Source of the DNA: Flammeovirgaceae bacterium UBA1842
GTDB taxonomy: Bacteria; Bacteroidota; Bacteroidia; Cytophagales; Cyclobacteriaceae
Direction of reading: 5' to 3'
Length of the DNA: 64,000 nucleotides
Assembly (NCBI GenBank): GCA_002338655.1
Contig: DDIU01000032.1
Span: 1 to 64,000 of the forward strand
The notes beneath the pieces are model-generated. The model was given only the letters and a program-made list of their open reading frames with translations. It was not told where the DNA came from and did not search any database. The translations under genes were made by a program, and so were the position numbers. This document shows positions 15,799-24,289 of this stretch, piece after piece; the stretch's first letter is position 1, and each line of letters opens with the position of its first letter.

Positions 15799-17112
15799 TT
15801 AATACGCTATTGTAAATGTGGTACCCTTCTCAACTTCACTGGTAACAGAAAGAGTGGCATTGTGAAGATTGATTATCTGTTTGCATAAAGCCAATCCAAT
15901 GCCCGAACCATTAGCCTTAGTGGTAAAAAAGGGGATAAAAATTTTATCAATTTTATCTTCACTGATGCCAATCCCATTATCTGTAAATTCCATGGTAATT
16001 TGTTCGCCTTTGGTGGCCTTGATGCTAAGGGCGCCTTTATCCATACCTTCAACGGCTTCAATGGAATTCTTAATCAGGTTGATAAATACCTGTTCCATCA
16101 AATCTTTATCTGCAATGAGTATAATGTCCTTATCGATTTCAACCTCAATTTGTACTTTATTTGCCTGCTCTTGAAACAGGATCAAAATCCGCTCAATACT
16201 CTTTCTAAGGTTGACCTCGGTAAAGTTAGGCTTTGGGATTTTGGTCAGCTTTCGATACGAATCAGTAAAATTTTGAAGTCCCTGACTCCGAAGTTCGATG
16301 GCTTCCAAACCCTGACTCACTTTTTTGATGGTATCCTTATTATCAGGTTCGTTTTCCACGATTTGCTTTAGAGTCCCCGATAGTGACGTGATAGGGGTAA
16401 CCGAGTTCATTATTTCATGGGTTAACACCCTGATCAGTTTTTGCCAGGCTTCCAATTCATTGGAATCGAGTTCATTTTTTATATTTTGAATAGAGACTAA
16501 TTTAAAAAGATCATTCCCTAATTTGAATTCAGATGCATGGAATGACAGGTGCAGAAGTTCATTTTTTATGCTGATTTTCAGCAAGCGGTTTTCCCTTGGC
16601 TTGATGTCATAAAGAATGTCAGTAAGCCGCTTGTCTACCGTACTGAGATTACTTAAAAAGGCCATTTGAGGTCGGTTCAGCATTTTTTGCAATGCCCGGT
16701 TCATTAACTGGATTTTCCCTTTTTCATCAAAACTGATAATCCCTACCCGTACATGATCTACAAGTGCCTCAAGGTATAGCTGCTGCACTTCTTTTGCGGC
16801 ACTTATTTGTTCAAATTTATTGGTGATTTTGTTGAAGGCACTGTACAACCCACTGAAGGATTTTCCTTTCCCCTTTTCGGAAAATTTGGTAGTGAAATCA
16901 TCCTGAAGCAAGGCCAGTAAAAAAGCCGTGAAATCCCTGTTGGTTTTGTCCACATACCAGACAAATTCGATCATGGCAATAATTAGAAATATGAAAACAT
17001 ATACTGAGCGCAAGTAGTGAATATCTACCATTAGAAAATACACTAGCATAGCGATCATGCTGCATATAATCAGTAACCGAATAAGAATGCTGACTCTAAA
17101 ATTTTTAATCAT
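15799..17112 (-). CDS. Membrane histidine kinase 1, NtrY-like with minimal extracytoplasmic loop
   Basis: The 437-residue kinase has two transmembrane helices (about 10-28 and 36-54) separated by only a few residues, so nothing substantial protrudes outside. A HAMP-like linker and a PAS-like domain (about 105-210) follow. The phosphoacceptor is H232 in VLTHEIMNSVTPI. The ATPase domain has NLIKNSIEAV (N box), DNGIGI and GSGIGLALCKQI. Its start overlaps the regulator stop by one base (TAATG), so both are made together. Such intramembrane-sensing kinases elsewhere often work with ABC permeases; six lie divergently beside this pair. Confidence 0.92.
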   Translation of the reverse strand: MIKNFRVSILIRLLIICSMIAMLVYFLMVDIHYLRSVYVFIFLIIAMIEFVWYVDKTNRDFTAFLLALLQDDFTTKFSEKGKGKSFSGLYSAFNKITNKFEQISAAKEVQQLYLEALVDHVRVGIISFDEKGKIQLMNRALQKMLNRPQMAFLSNLSTVDKRLTDILYDIKPRENRLLKISIKNELLHLSFHASEFKLGNDLFKLVSIQNIKNELDSNELEAWQKLIRVLTHEIMNSVTPITSLSGTLKQIVENEPDNKDTIKKVSQGLEAIELRSQGLQNFTDSYRKLTKIPKPNFTEVNLRKSIERILILFQEQANKVQIEVEIDKDIILIADKDLMEQVFINLIKNSIEAVEGMDKGALSIKATKGEQITMEFTDNGIGISEDKIDKIFIPFFTTKANGSGIGLALCKQIINLHNATLSVTSEVEKGTTFTIAY

Positions 17113-18482
17113 TACAATCCGTATTTTTCCATTCTTCTGTACATAGCGCCTCTTGAAAGTCCTAATTCTTTGGCGGCATGACTTATATTGCCACTATATT
17201 TTTTGATCACCTGTTTGATTGCCCATTCTTCCAGATTCTCAAGGTTATAATTATCAAGTTCGGCATTAAGAGACTCTTGTTTTCTTAAAAAGTTGAAGTC
17301 AGCGGTGGTTATACTTTCGTTTTCACATAGAATAGCCGCCCGTTCAATGGCATGTTGCAGCTCACGGATATTACCGGGCCAATCATGTTTTTTCAATTGA
17401 GCGTATATTTCCTTATCCACACTCAATTTGTTCTTGTGGTATTTCCTTTGGTATTTATTTAGGAAGTGGTTCACCAGTTCGGGAATATCCTCTAGCCGTT
17501 CCCTAAGGGAAGGAATAAGAATTTCCACGGTATTAATCCTATAGAAGAGGTCTTCCCTGAAATCGCCTGATTCAACGGCCTCTTTTAAATTGAGATTGGT
17601 GGCACAAATTATTCTCACATCGATATCAATGGGGGTATTGCCACCTAGTTTCGTGATCTGCCTTCGCTGCAATACCGTCAGTAATTTCGTTTGTAGATTT
17701 AATGGGAGATTGCCTATTTCATCCAAGAAAATTGTGCCTCCAGAGGCAGCTTCAAACTTGCCAATACGTTCTTCTTTGGCGTCAGTAAAGGCTCCTTTTT
17801 TATGCCCAAACAGCTCACTCTCAAAAAGATTTTCGGGAATACTTCCTAAGTCAACCGCTATAAATATTTCATTCGCACGATTCGACTTATTATGAATGGC
17901 CCTTGCGGCTACTTCCTTGCCCGTCCCATTTTCACCTAAAATCAAAACATCCGCATCGGTTGGGGCTACTTTACCAATTACCTTTTTGATATGCTGCATG
18001 GCCTGTGATGAGCCTATCATATCACGGTATTGATTGTCGATGTCGGAGGTAATAACTTTTTCCCTCGTTTCAAGTTGTTTGACTCTTTTTTCCTGGCTTC
18101 CAAGTTTCAGAGCATTATGCACGGTGACGAGCAACTTCTCATTTTGCCAAGGTTTTACAATAAAGTCAATAGCTCCTTTTTTCATTGCTTCCACAGCAAC
18201 ATCCACTTCACCATAGGCGGTCATCAGTAACACGACTGTATTGGGACTGATAGATTTGATTTTTTCAAGCCATAGTAAACCCTCTTTGCCAGAGGTTTCA
18301 CCTTGGGTAAAGTTCATATCCAGCAGCACCAAATCAAAAGCATGCTCTTTGAAGGCCTCTTCTATTTGTATTGGATTGTTGATTTTTTTTACGTCAGTAT
18401 AGCGTTGCTCCAATAGCAACTGCGCTGACAATAAAATCATGTCATCGTCATCTACTATTAATATGTTGCCCTTTTCTTTCAT
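17112..18482 (-). CDS. Sigma-54-dependent response regulator 1, NtrC family
   Basis: The 456-residue protein has three parts. The receiver domain (about 1-125) has phosphoacceptor D55 and signalling residues T88 and K110. The AAA+ domain (about 150-385) has Walker A GENGTGKE (183-190) and Walker B IFLDE (251-255). The Fis-type HTH ends in ISHAAKELGLSRGAMYRRMEKYGL. The sigma-54 contact loop reads GAFTDA (230-235), not GAFTGA. It would be phosphorylated by the kinase translated next. Likely targets are the divergent permease operon from 19432, which has a sigma-54-like promoter. Confidence 0.93.
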   Translation of the reverse strand: MKEKGNILIVDDDDMILLSAQLLLEQRYTDVKKINNPIQIEEAFKEHAFDLVLLDMNFTQGETSGKEGLLWLEKIKSISPNTVVLLMTAYGEVDVAVEAMKKGAIDFIVKPWQNEKLLVTVHNALKLGSQEKRVKQLETREKVITSDIDNQYRDMIGSSQAMQHIKKVIGKVAPTDADVLILGENGTGKEVAARAIHNKSNRANEIFIAVDLGSIPENLFESELFGHKKGAFTDAKEERIGKFEAASGGTIFLDEIGNLPLNLQTKLLTVLQRRQITKLGGNTPIDIDVRIICATNLNLKEAVESGDFREDLFYRINTVEILIPSLRERLEDIPELVNHFLNKYQRKYHKNKLSVDKEIYAQLKKHDWPGNIRELQHAIERAAILCENESITTADFNFLRKQESLNAELDNYNLENLEEWAIKQVIKKYSGNISHAAKELGLSRGAMYRRMEKYGL

Positions 18483-18496
18483 TTATTTTTTGTCAC

Positions 18497-18531
18497 AAAG
18501 CTTACCAAGCCTTAGAGGCTTAGTAAGCTTT
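18497..18531. repeat. REP-like palindrome downstream of RAYT2
   Basis: The arms AAAGCTTACCAAGCCT (18497-18512) and AGGCTTAGTAAGCTTT (18516-18531) are inverted copies with one mismatch and a 3-base loop. It lies between the RAYT2 stop and the regulator start. It shares CCAAGCCT with the palindrome inside RAYT2 and the TTAGTAA core with those at 12294 and 13161. Confidence 0.7.
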
Positions 18532-18539
18532 AAAACTTT

Positions 18540-19157
18540 TTATTCAATTTCAAATTCAGTTCCTCTTTTAAATAATTTAGCAGCGTGGTATTCAATAAAT
18601 GACTTTCTGCCGCCAAACCAATTAAGGACATATTCTTTATTAATTAGGCTCACCGAATCCATTAATATTTCATTGTATGAAGAATATTCCCAATCAGAAT
18701 AATCTTTTACAAATCCATGATGAACGGGATTATTATGGATATAAGTTATTATTTGACTGAGATAATTATCAGAATTGACTTCAATTCGTTTGAATCGCTT
18801 TTGAAACAGGCTTCCTACACGAGATTGTTGTTTGTTGAAGGCTAGTGCATAGCTCATGAATAGCTTTTTGAATTGTTCTTCAAGAACTAAATTAATGTTA
18901 TCAGTCTTCCCAAGTATTTGAGGCTTGGGAAGACTTTCCGAAAGGCAATTCTCACTTTTTACCCGTATCAAAAAATGAAAATGATTGGGCATTAAACAGT
19001 ACGAAAGAATATCAGCGAAGGGGTCTATATAGCGTTCCCATTTACTTAGAAAATATTGGTAATTGCCTTTATCTCGAAAAATATTTTCTCGATTATTACC
19101 ACGATTAAATATGTGATAATATTTTTCGAACTCAAATTTTGAATGATAGTCAGTCAT
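18540..19157 (-). CDS. REP-associated tyrosine transposase 2 (RAYT, Y1 family)
   Basis: The 205-residue transposase has the HUH motif MPNHFHFLIR (H59, H61), a probable nucleophile Y103 in FMSYALAFNKQ, GSLFQKRFKRI, and the C-terminal signature YIHNNPVHHGFV...WEYSSYNEI. It differs strongly from RAYT1. It is bracketed by REP-like palindromes at 18497-18531 and 19191-19237, and a third palindrome lies inside the gene (codons 75-85). The gene sits in the space between response regulator 1 and the permease operon, which suggests it entered a regulatory intergenic region. All key residues are kept. Confidence 0.9.
   Translation of the reverse strand: MTDYHSKFEFEKYYHIFNRGNNRENIFRDKGNYQYFLSKWERYIDPFADILSYCLMPNHFHFLIRVKSENCLSESLPKPQILGKTDNINLVLEEQFKKLFMSYALAFNKQQSRVGSLFQKRFKRIEVNSDNYLSQIITYIHNNPVHHGFVKDYSDWEYSSYNEILMDSVSLINKEYVLNWFGGRKSFIEYHAAKLFKRGTEFEIE
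18903..18935. repeat. REP-like palindrome inside the RAYT2 coding region
   Basis: AGTCTTCCCAAG (18903-18914) and CTTGGGAAGACT (18924-18935) form a perfect 12-bp inverted repeat with a 9-base loop. It is in frame and encodes about SLPKPQILGKT between the HUH motif and the catalytic Tyr helix. Its CCAAGCCT core on the minus strand matches the flanking palindrome at 18497-18531. Confidence 0.7.
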
Positions 19158-19190
19158 TATCTTTTATTTGGTATTTCTCATCCATTGCAT

Positions 19191-19237
19191 GAGACCTACT
19201 AATCCTGATGGGCTTAGTAGGTTTTGGTAAGTCTCCA
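19191..19237. repeat. REP-like palindrome upstream of RAYT2
   Basis: CCTACTAA (19195-19202) pairs with TTAGTAGG (19214-19221), and outer GAGAC/GTCTC pairs extend the structure. With the palindrome at 18497-18531 it brackets RAYT2. It is the same TTAGTAA-type family as the copies after the transporter gene. Confidence 0.55.
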
Positions 19238-19290
19238 GTTTCAATTCGTAAATCTAAATCTATCCACACAAATATCAATAAAAAGTGTCC

Positions 19291-19328
19291 ATGAATGGGC
19301 AGTTGGGTGTTTTATGAATGGGCAGTTG
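19291..19328 (+). promoter_or_regulatory. Direct repeat at enhancer distance (candidate binding site of regulator 1)
   Basis: ATGAATGGGCAGTTG occurs twice, at 19291-19305 and 19314-19328, 23 bp apart, about two helical turns. The first copy sits in a small palindrome, CCATGAATGG. The pair lies 60-95 bp upstream of the sigma-54-like -24 element at 19387, where NtrC-family activators usually bind. Confidence 0.5.
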
Positions 19329-19355
19329 AGTATGTTTATTTATTCGATATACATA

Positions 19356-19380
19356 TAAATAACTGATAATCAGTTATTTA
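19356..19380. promoter_or_regulatory. 25-bp perfect palindrome next to the permease promoter
   Basis: TAAATAACTGAT (19356-19367) and ATCAGTTATTTA (19369-19380) are perfect reverse complements around one central base. The site ends six bases before the -24 element, so a protein bound here would touch the promoter; an operator or architectural-protein site is plausible. It has no T-tract consistent with a terminator. Confidence 0.5.
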
Positions 19381-19386
19381 AATTAA

Positions 19387-19402
19387 TGGCACATGAGTTG
19401 GT
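19387..19402 (+). promoter_or_regulatory. Sigma-54-like -24/-12 promoter of permease operon 1
   Basis: TGGCACATGAGTTGGT matches TGGCAC-N5-TTGCW except for G in place of C in the -12 element. Transcription would begin near 19413, leaving a 19-nt leader before the ATG at 19432, which supports that start over the one at 19408. The element starts exactly 45 nt before the ATG, as at 60421. Confidence 0.55.
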
Positions 19403-19431
19403 AACCCATGATCAGAATAACACTAAAGCCG

Positions 19432-21858
19432 ATGCTTAAGAACTATATCAAAATCACATTGCGGAATATGGTAAGGAATAAACTCTTTACCGCGATTAAT
19501 ATTTTAGGCCTTTCAGTGAGTATTGCATGCTGCCTGCTACTCTTTTTATATGTGTCTGACCAACTGAGTTATGACACGCAGCACGGTGACAATGTCTATA
19601 GAGTAACGGGCGAGATTACACAAAAAGGCGGTAGTGAAATGAAAATGCCTACCTGCTCAGTTCCGGTGGGACCTGTCATCCGGCAAGAGATACCTGAAAT
19701 AGAAGAGGCAGCCAGGCTAATTTCCACGGAATTTTTTGGCAAAGACATCGTCACTTTAGGTGAGGATTCTTATTATATAAAAAATGGGGCAGCTGCGGAT
19801 TCAACCTTATTTCAAGTATTGAAATATGATATTATTTCTGGCAATCCAGCGATGCCACTCCCCAATGGAAACTCTGTAGTACTGGAAAAGGAGTGGGCAC
19901 AGAAGTTATTTGGAAATGACATAGCCATTGGTAAAACAGTAAAAATAAGTACTGGAATGGGCGTTTCGGATTATGAAGTCACGGCCGTTTATGACAAAAG
20001 TGCGTATCGCACTCACCTCTCACCCTCATTTATCATTTCCTTATCCAATGTGGATTGGAATAACTTCATTAAATATCTATCCTCACAATGGGTAACCAAT
20101 AACCTGACCTACACTTATGTGAAATTATCGAATGGGGCCAAGTCCGAACCGGTGGTTGAAAAAATAGATCAAATATTTCAAAGAAATGGTGCAGAGGATA
20201 TGAAAACCTATGGCATGGGCAAAGTAATGAGCTTGCAACCTGTGTCTGAAGTACATACCGATATTGACTATTTCGGTGGTACTGATACTGGAGTGAGTAT
20301 GACCTTTATTAATGTCCTTATCGGAATAGGCGTCTTGATTTTAGTATTGGCTTGCGTCAACTATATAAATCTATCTACTGCACAGGCTAGTAATCGGGCA
20401 TTGGAAGTGGGTGTCCGTAAAGTGATGGGCATTTCTTCAAGGGGACTGGTCACACAGTTTCTGGGAGAATCATTTATTATCGTTTTCATTTCATTGGTTA
20501 TTAGTATTTTATTGGCTGAATTGACCATGCCCATATTCAATTCTTTGGTAGATCAACCCATTGCCTTTACTTCAGCCAATATTGGAACCATAGCTTTGTA
20601 CATGACCTTCTTTCTGTTTGTTACAGCATTTGTGGCAGGTATTTATCCCGCCATTTATTTGGCGTCCTTCAAACCCACCGCTGTATTAAAAGGGAAGAAT
20701 AAGGACAAGGGAGGAGTGGCTCTTCTTAGAAAAATATTGGTAGTTGGTCAATTCGTAATTTCCATTGTGTTAATCAGTGCCATTTTAGTGATTTCTGAAC
20801 AGGTAGATTTTATAAAAAACAAGGATCTTGGCTTTCAATCAACATCCAGAGTCGTTGTACCCCTTGCCAATGACCTTAATGTGAAAGCACCTTTGCTCAA
20901 ACAAAAATTTAAAACGTTATCACAAGTTCATCAGGTAGGCGGTGTGGACTACATACCGGGCACATTCATATTTAGCGACCTTTTTCTTTATCGCAAAGGG
21001 CAAACGATGGACGATGCCATCCATATCTATCAAAATGAAGTCGACCCGGATTATGTAAAAACGCTGGGAATGAAACTGCTGGCTGGGAAGCAGTTCAGGA
21101 ATAACGTAGTAGATGACTCATTAACAAGCCGTGTGATCCTAAACAGGGAGGCCTCCAGACAGTTGGGTTTCACGCCAGAGGAGGCAGTAGGTGAGCAGCT
21201 ATATGCCCAATGGAGAGAAATAACCTATAGTTTCAATGTGGTTGGTGTTATCGAAGATATTAATCAATCCTCATTGCACAGCAGCATAGAGCCGGTAATG
21301 TTCGTTTGTGGAAATGGCGAAGTCCCCAATTTAATCGTTGAGACTGATCTTAAGGACTATGGCCAAACAATGGCGGCCTTGAAATCGGTTTGGAAAGAAT
21401 TGATTCCAGATGCCCCTTTTGAGGCATTTTCACTGAACGATCATTTGATCAAACAGTATGAGAGTGATTTCAAAACGTTCAACCTGATCAAGTATTTCGC
21501 CATCATTTCCGTCTTCATTAGCTGCATGGGATTATATGCCCTGTCTATGTTTGTGGCAGAACGTAAATTCAAGGAAATAGGGGTAAGAAAGGCACTCGGG
21601 GCTGACATCAAGGATATTCTTCTATTGGTGTCAAAGGATCTGTCGTTACTGGTGATTATCGCCTTTGTGTTGTCTGTTCCAATTTCCATTTATACTATGG
21701 ATAAGTGGCTGGATGGCTTTGCTTATAAAATAACACAGGGTGCATGGACATACGTTGTGGCGGGATTGGCGACTATACTTATAGCGTGGTTGACGATAGG
21801 CTATCAGTCAGTACGGGCCGCACGAACCAATCCAATAGATGTACTTAAAGATGAATAA
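19432..21858 (+). CDS. ABC transporter permease, MacB/FtsX type, array member 1
   Basis: From the ATG at 19432 the product has 808 residues (MLKNYIKITLRNMVRNKLFTAINILG). Domain order: helix about 20-42; MacB-type periplasmic domain to about 275; first FtsX domain with three helices (about 280-405, containing NRALEVGVRKVMGISSRGL); a further helix near 430; second periplasmic domain; second FtsX domain (KFKEIGVRKALGADIKDI) ending in NPIDVLKDE. This duplicated layout is that of large exporter or mechanotransmitting permeases needing a separate ATPase. It is the first gene of six tandem homologues, just downstream of a sigma-54-like promoter. The substrate is unknown. Confidence 0.9.
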   Translation: MLKNYIKITLRNMVRNKLFTAINILGLSVSIACCLLLFLYVSDQLSYDTQHGDNVYRVTGEITQKGGSEMKMPTCSVPVGPVIRQEIPEIEEAARLISTEFFGKDIVTLGEDSYYIKNGAAADSTLFQVLKYDIISGNPAMPLPNGNSVVLEKEWAQKLFGNDIAIGKTVKISTGMGVSDYEVTAVYDKSAYRTHLSPSFIISLSNVDWNNFIKYLSSQWVTNNLTYTYVKLSNGAKSEPVVEKIDQIFQRNGAEDMKTYGMGKVMSLQPVSEVHTDIDYFGGTDTGVSMTFINVLIGIGVLILVLACVNYINLSTAQASNRALEVGVRKVMGISSRGLVTQFLGESFIIVFISLVISILLAELTMPIFNSLVDQPIAFTSANIGTIALYMTFFLFVTAFVAGIYPAIYLASFKPTAVLKGKNKDKGGVALLRKILVVGQFVISIVLISAILVISEQVDFIKNKDLGFQSTSRVVVPLANDLNVKAPLLKQKFKTLSQVHQVGGVDYIPGTFIFSDLFLYRKGQTMDDAIHIYQNEVDPDYVKTLGMKLLAGKQFRNNVVDDSLTSRVILNREASRQLGFTPEEAVGEQLYAQWREITYSFNVVGVIEDINQSSLHSSIEPVMFVCGNGEVPNLIVETDLKDYGQTMAALKSVWKELIPDAPFEAFSLNDHLIKQYESDFKTFNLIKYFAIISVFISCMGLYALSMFVAERKFKEIGVRKALGADIKDILLLVSKDLSLLVIIAFVLSVPISIYTMDKWLDGFAYKITQGAWTYVVAGLATILIAWLTIGYQSVRAARTNPIDVLKDE

Positions 21859-21877
21859 AAAGTAAAATAGAGTCGAT

Positions 21878-24277
21878 ATGCTTAAAAATCATATAAAAAT
21901 CGCTTTTAGAAACTTAATGAGATTTAAAGTTTACGCAGCCATCAATCTCATTGGGTTAGCCCTTGGATTGACGGTTGGGTTACTCATTCTCATATTTGTT
22001 ACCGATGAATTGTCGTTTGATAAATTCCATGTAAATGGTGACAGGATATATAAAGTAGTAACCCACAACAAAAAAGGAGGTACATCAGAGACTAACGCCT
22101 GGCCAGTGGCTTATAAATTAAAGCATGAATTTCCTGAAGTGGATAAGATGGTTTATACCAGAAATGCTTCCTCATTATTGGTCAACTATGAGGGGAAAGA
22201 ATATGAGCATAATACCTACTATGCTGGGCCCGATTTCTTCAACATATTTTCCTTTAATATGGTTGAAGGTGATCCTCAACATGCCTTGGATGATCCATTC
22301 AGTCTAGTGATAACCGAAAGCATTAAAAAGCGATATTTTGGCAATGATGTGGTGCTGGGCAAAACCCTCACATTGCTAGATACTGTAGATTTTAAAATAA
22401 CAGGAGTGATTAAAGAGGTGCCTCAGCAGTCGAGTATTCAATTTGAAATGCTAGTCTCTTTTGCAACTTTAGAAAAACTCAATGGGTTTAGTTATAGCGA
22501 TGGCTGGGGCAATTTTAATGTCAGAAATTATATACTGCTTAAGAAGGGTGCCAATATTCAGTCACTGGCCAGCAAAGCTAAAGACATGTACATGGACAAG
22601 GCCAATGCCGGGGACCGTTTTCGTGAATTGGGAATGGACTTTGACGTGCAGTTTATACCATTGGCCGATATTTATCTTAAGTCAGATGTCCGCAATGGGT
22701 TTGGGCCCAAAAGCTCCATTGACAAGATTTACCTAGTATCGGGGATTGCTGTTTTCGTGCTTTTACTGGCCTGTATCAATTTCATCAACTTAACTACGGC
22801 ACGCTCAGTTTTCCGAGCCAAGGAGGTGGGGCTTCGCAAAATAGTAGGCTCATCTCGCGGGGCATTATTTGTCCAGTTTTTGGGCGAGGCTTTTATGCTG
22901 ACCATTATGGCTATGGGCTTAGTGGCCTTACTGATTGATTTTACCCTTCCATTTTTCAATCAATTGATGGATAAGCAATATGCTATAGGAACCCTTTTCA
23001 CACCCACAGTGCTAATAGGTGCCATTATTATCACCCTGCTTGTAAGTTTCTTTTCTGGAGTTTATCCAGCATTGGTATTATCCGGTTATAAACCAGTTGA
23101 GGTGCTCAAGGGACGTATGCATTCAAGTGCCAAAGGGGTAAGACTCAGAAGATCATTGGTTGTATTTCAATTCTTAATTTCAGGGGCACTTGTACTTGCT
23201 ACACTCATCGTACTGAAGCAACTCGATTTTATGAGAAATCAGGATTTGGGTTTTGCCAAAGATCAAATATTGGTATTGGATGCTACCCGAGTAAAAAGAT
23301 CAACTAACCAAGAACCCTTTATCAATGCTATCAAAGGATTGAGTTTTGTAAAGGACGCTTCCTTTACCAATGCCCTTCCAGGTCGTCCGGGTTGGCTCGG
23401 GCAATGGGCTTATCCTGAAGTAATGTCAGAAGCAACTCAGGTAGACACAGAGTACATGGCCATTGATGAAAACTATCTTAATACTTTGGATTTGAAATTA
23501 TTGGCAGGCAAAAACTTTGATTTAAATAATCCTGCCGAGTTGGATGAGGGCGTTATTATCAACGAAACTACGGTGAAGGCCATGGGGTGGCAAACTCCAG
23601 AAAATGCAATTGGCAAAAAGATTGTTTCCCCTTCTGAGAGGCCACAAGGCACTGTAATTGGAGTAGTTAGCGATTTTCATGGTCAAGGCCTTCAATACAA
23701 AATCTGGCCAATGGTTATGGATTATCGCAGTTATGAATATGGAAGGTATTATGCCATAAGGTTTACCACCGGAGCTACCTCACAACTAATTGATGACGTT
23801 AAGCAACAATGGAATACTTATCTGGGAGACAATACCTTTGATTACTTTTTCCTCGATCAGGACTTTGACAGACAATACAAATCCGAAGAGCGATTAATGA
23901 CTTTTTACGTAGTATTTGCAATACTTACGGTTGTTATAGCGGTGATAGGGCTACTGGGTTTGGTATCGTTCATGGTGGTGTCGCGCACCAAAGAAATAGG
24001 GATCAGAAAAGTGCTTGGCGCGGGCGTGTTCACGATTGCTGGCATACTCACCAAAGAATTTGTGGCCTTGGTACTCATTGCCAATCTCATTGCTATTCCA
24101 TTGGTTTGGTATTTTGGTAAACTCTGGTTGGCAGATTTCGCCTATCACATGACCATCGATCCTACAATATTTATATATGCCTTATTGGCATCGATCACAT
24201 TGGCAGTGGTTACCATAAGTTTCCAAACCATAAAAGCAGCATTGCTAAATCCTGTAGATACGCTTAGAAGCGAATAA
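21878..24277 (+). CDS. ABC transporter permease, MacB/FtsX type, array member 2
   Basis: This 799-residue permease (MLKNHIKIAFRNLMRFKVYAA) has the same two MacB-domain/two FtsX-domain architecture. Coupling-helix regions read FRAKEVGLRKIVGSSRGALF and SRTKEIGIRKVLGAGVFTIA; the protein ends in NPVDTLRSE. It begins 19 bases after member 1 and is followed 12 bases later by member 3, so all are read as one operon. The periplasmic domains diverge much more than the membrane parts, suggesting different partners or ligands. No ATPase gene accompanies it. Confidence 0.9.
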   Translation: MLKNHIKIAFRNLMRFKVYAAINLIGLALGLTVGLLILIFVTDELSFDKFHVNGDRIYKVVTHNKKGGTSETNAWPVAYKLKHEFPEVDKMVYTRNASSLLVNYEGKEYEHNTYYAGPDFFNIFSFNMVEGDPQHALDDPFSLVITESIKKRYFGNDVVLGKTLTLLDTVDFKITGVIKEVPQQSSIQFEMLVSFATLEKLNGFSYSDGWGNFNVRNYILLKKGANIQSLASKAKDMYMDKANAGDRFRELGMDFDVQFIPLADIYLKSDVRNGFGPKSSIDKIYLVSGIAVFVLLLACINFINLTTARSVFRAKEVGLRKIVGSSRGALFVQFLGEAFMLTIMAMGLVALLIDFTLPFFNQLMDKQYAIGTLFTPTVLIGAIIITLLVSFFSGVYPALVLSGYKPVEVLKGRMHSSAKGVRLRRSLVVFQFLISGALVLATLIVLKQLDFMRNQDLGFAKDQILVLDATRVKRSTNQEPFINAIKGLSFVKDASFTNALPGRPGWLGQWAYPEVMSEATQVDTEYMAIDENYLNTLDLKLLAGKNFDLNNPAELDEGVIINETTVKAMGWQTPENAIGKKIVSPSERPQGTVIGVVSDFHGQGLQYKIWPMVMDYRSYEYGRYYAIRFTTGATSQLIDDVKQQWNTYLGDNTFDYFFLDQDFDRQYKSEERLMTFYVVFAILTVVIAVIGLLGLVSFMVVSRTKEIGIRKVLGAGVFTIAGILTKEFVALVLIANLIAIPLVWYFGKLWLADFAYHMTIDPTIFIYALLASITLAVVTISFQTIKAALLNPVDTLRSE

Positions 24278-24289
24278 AATAAATACGAT

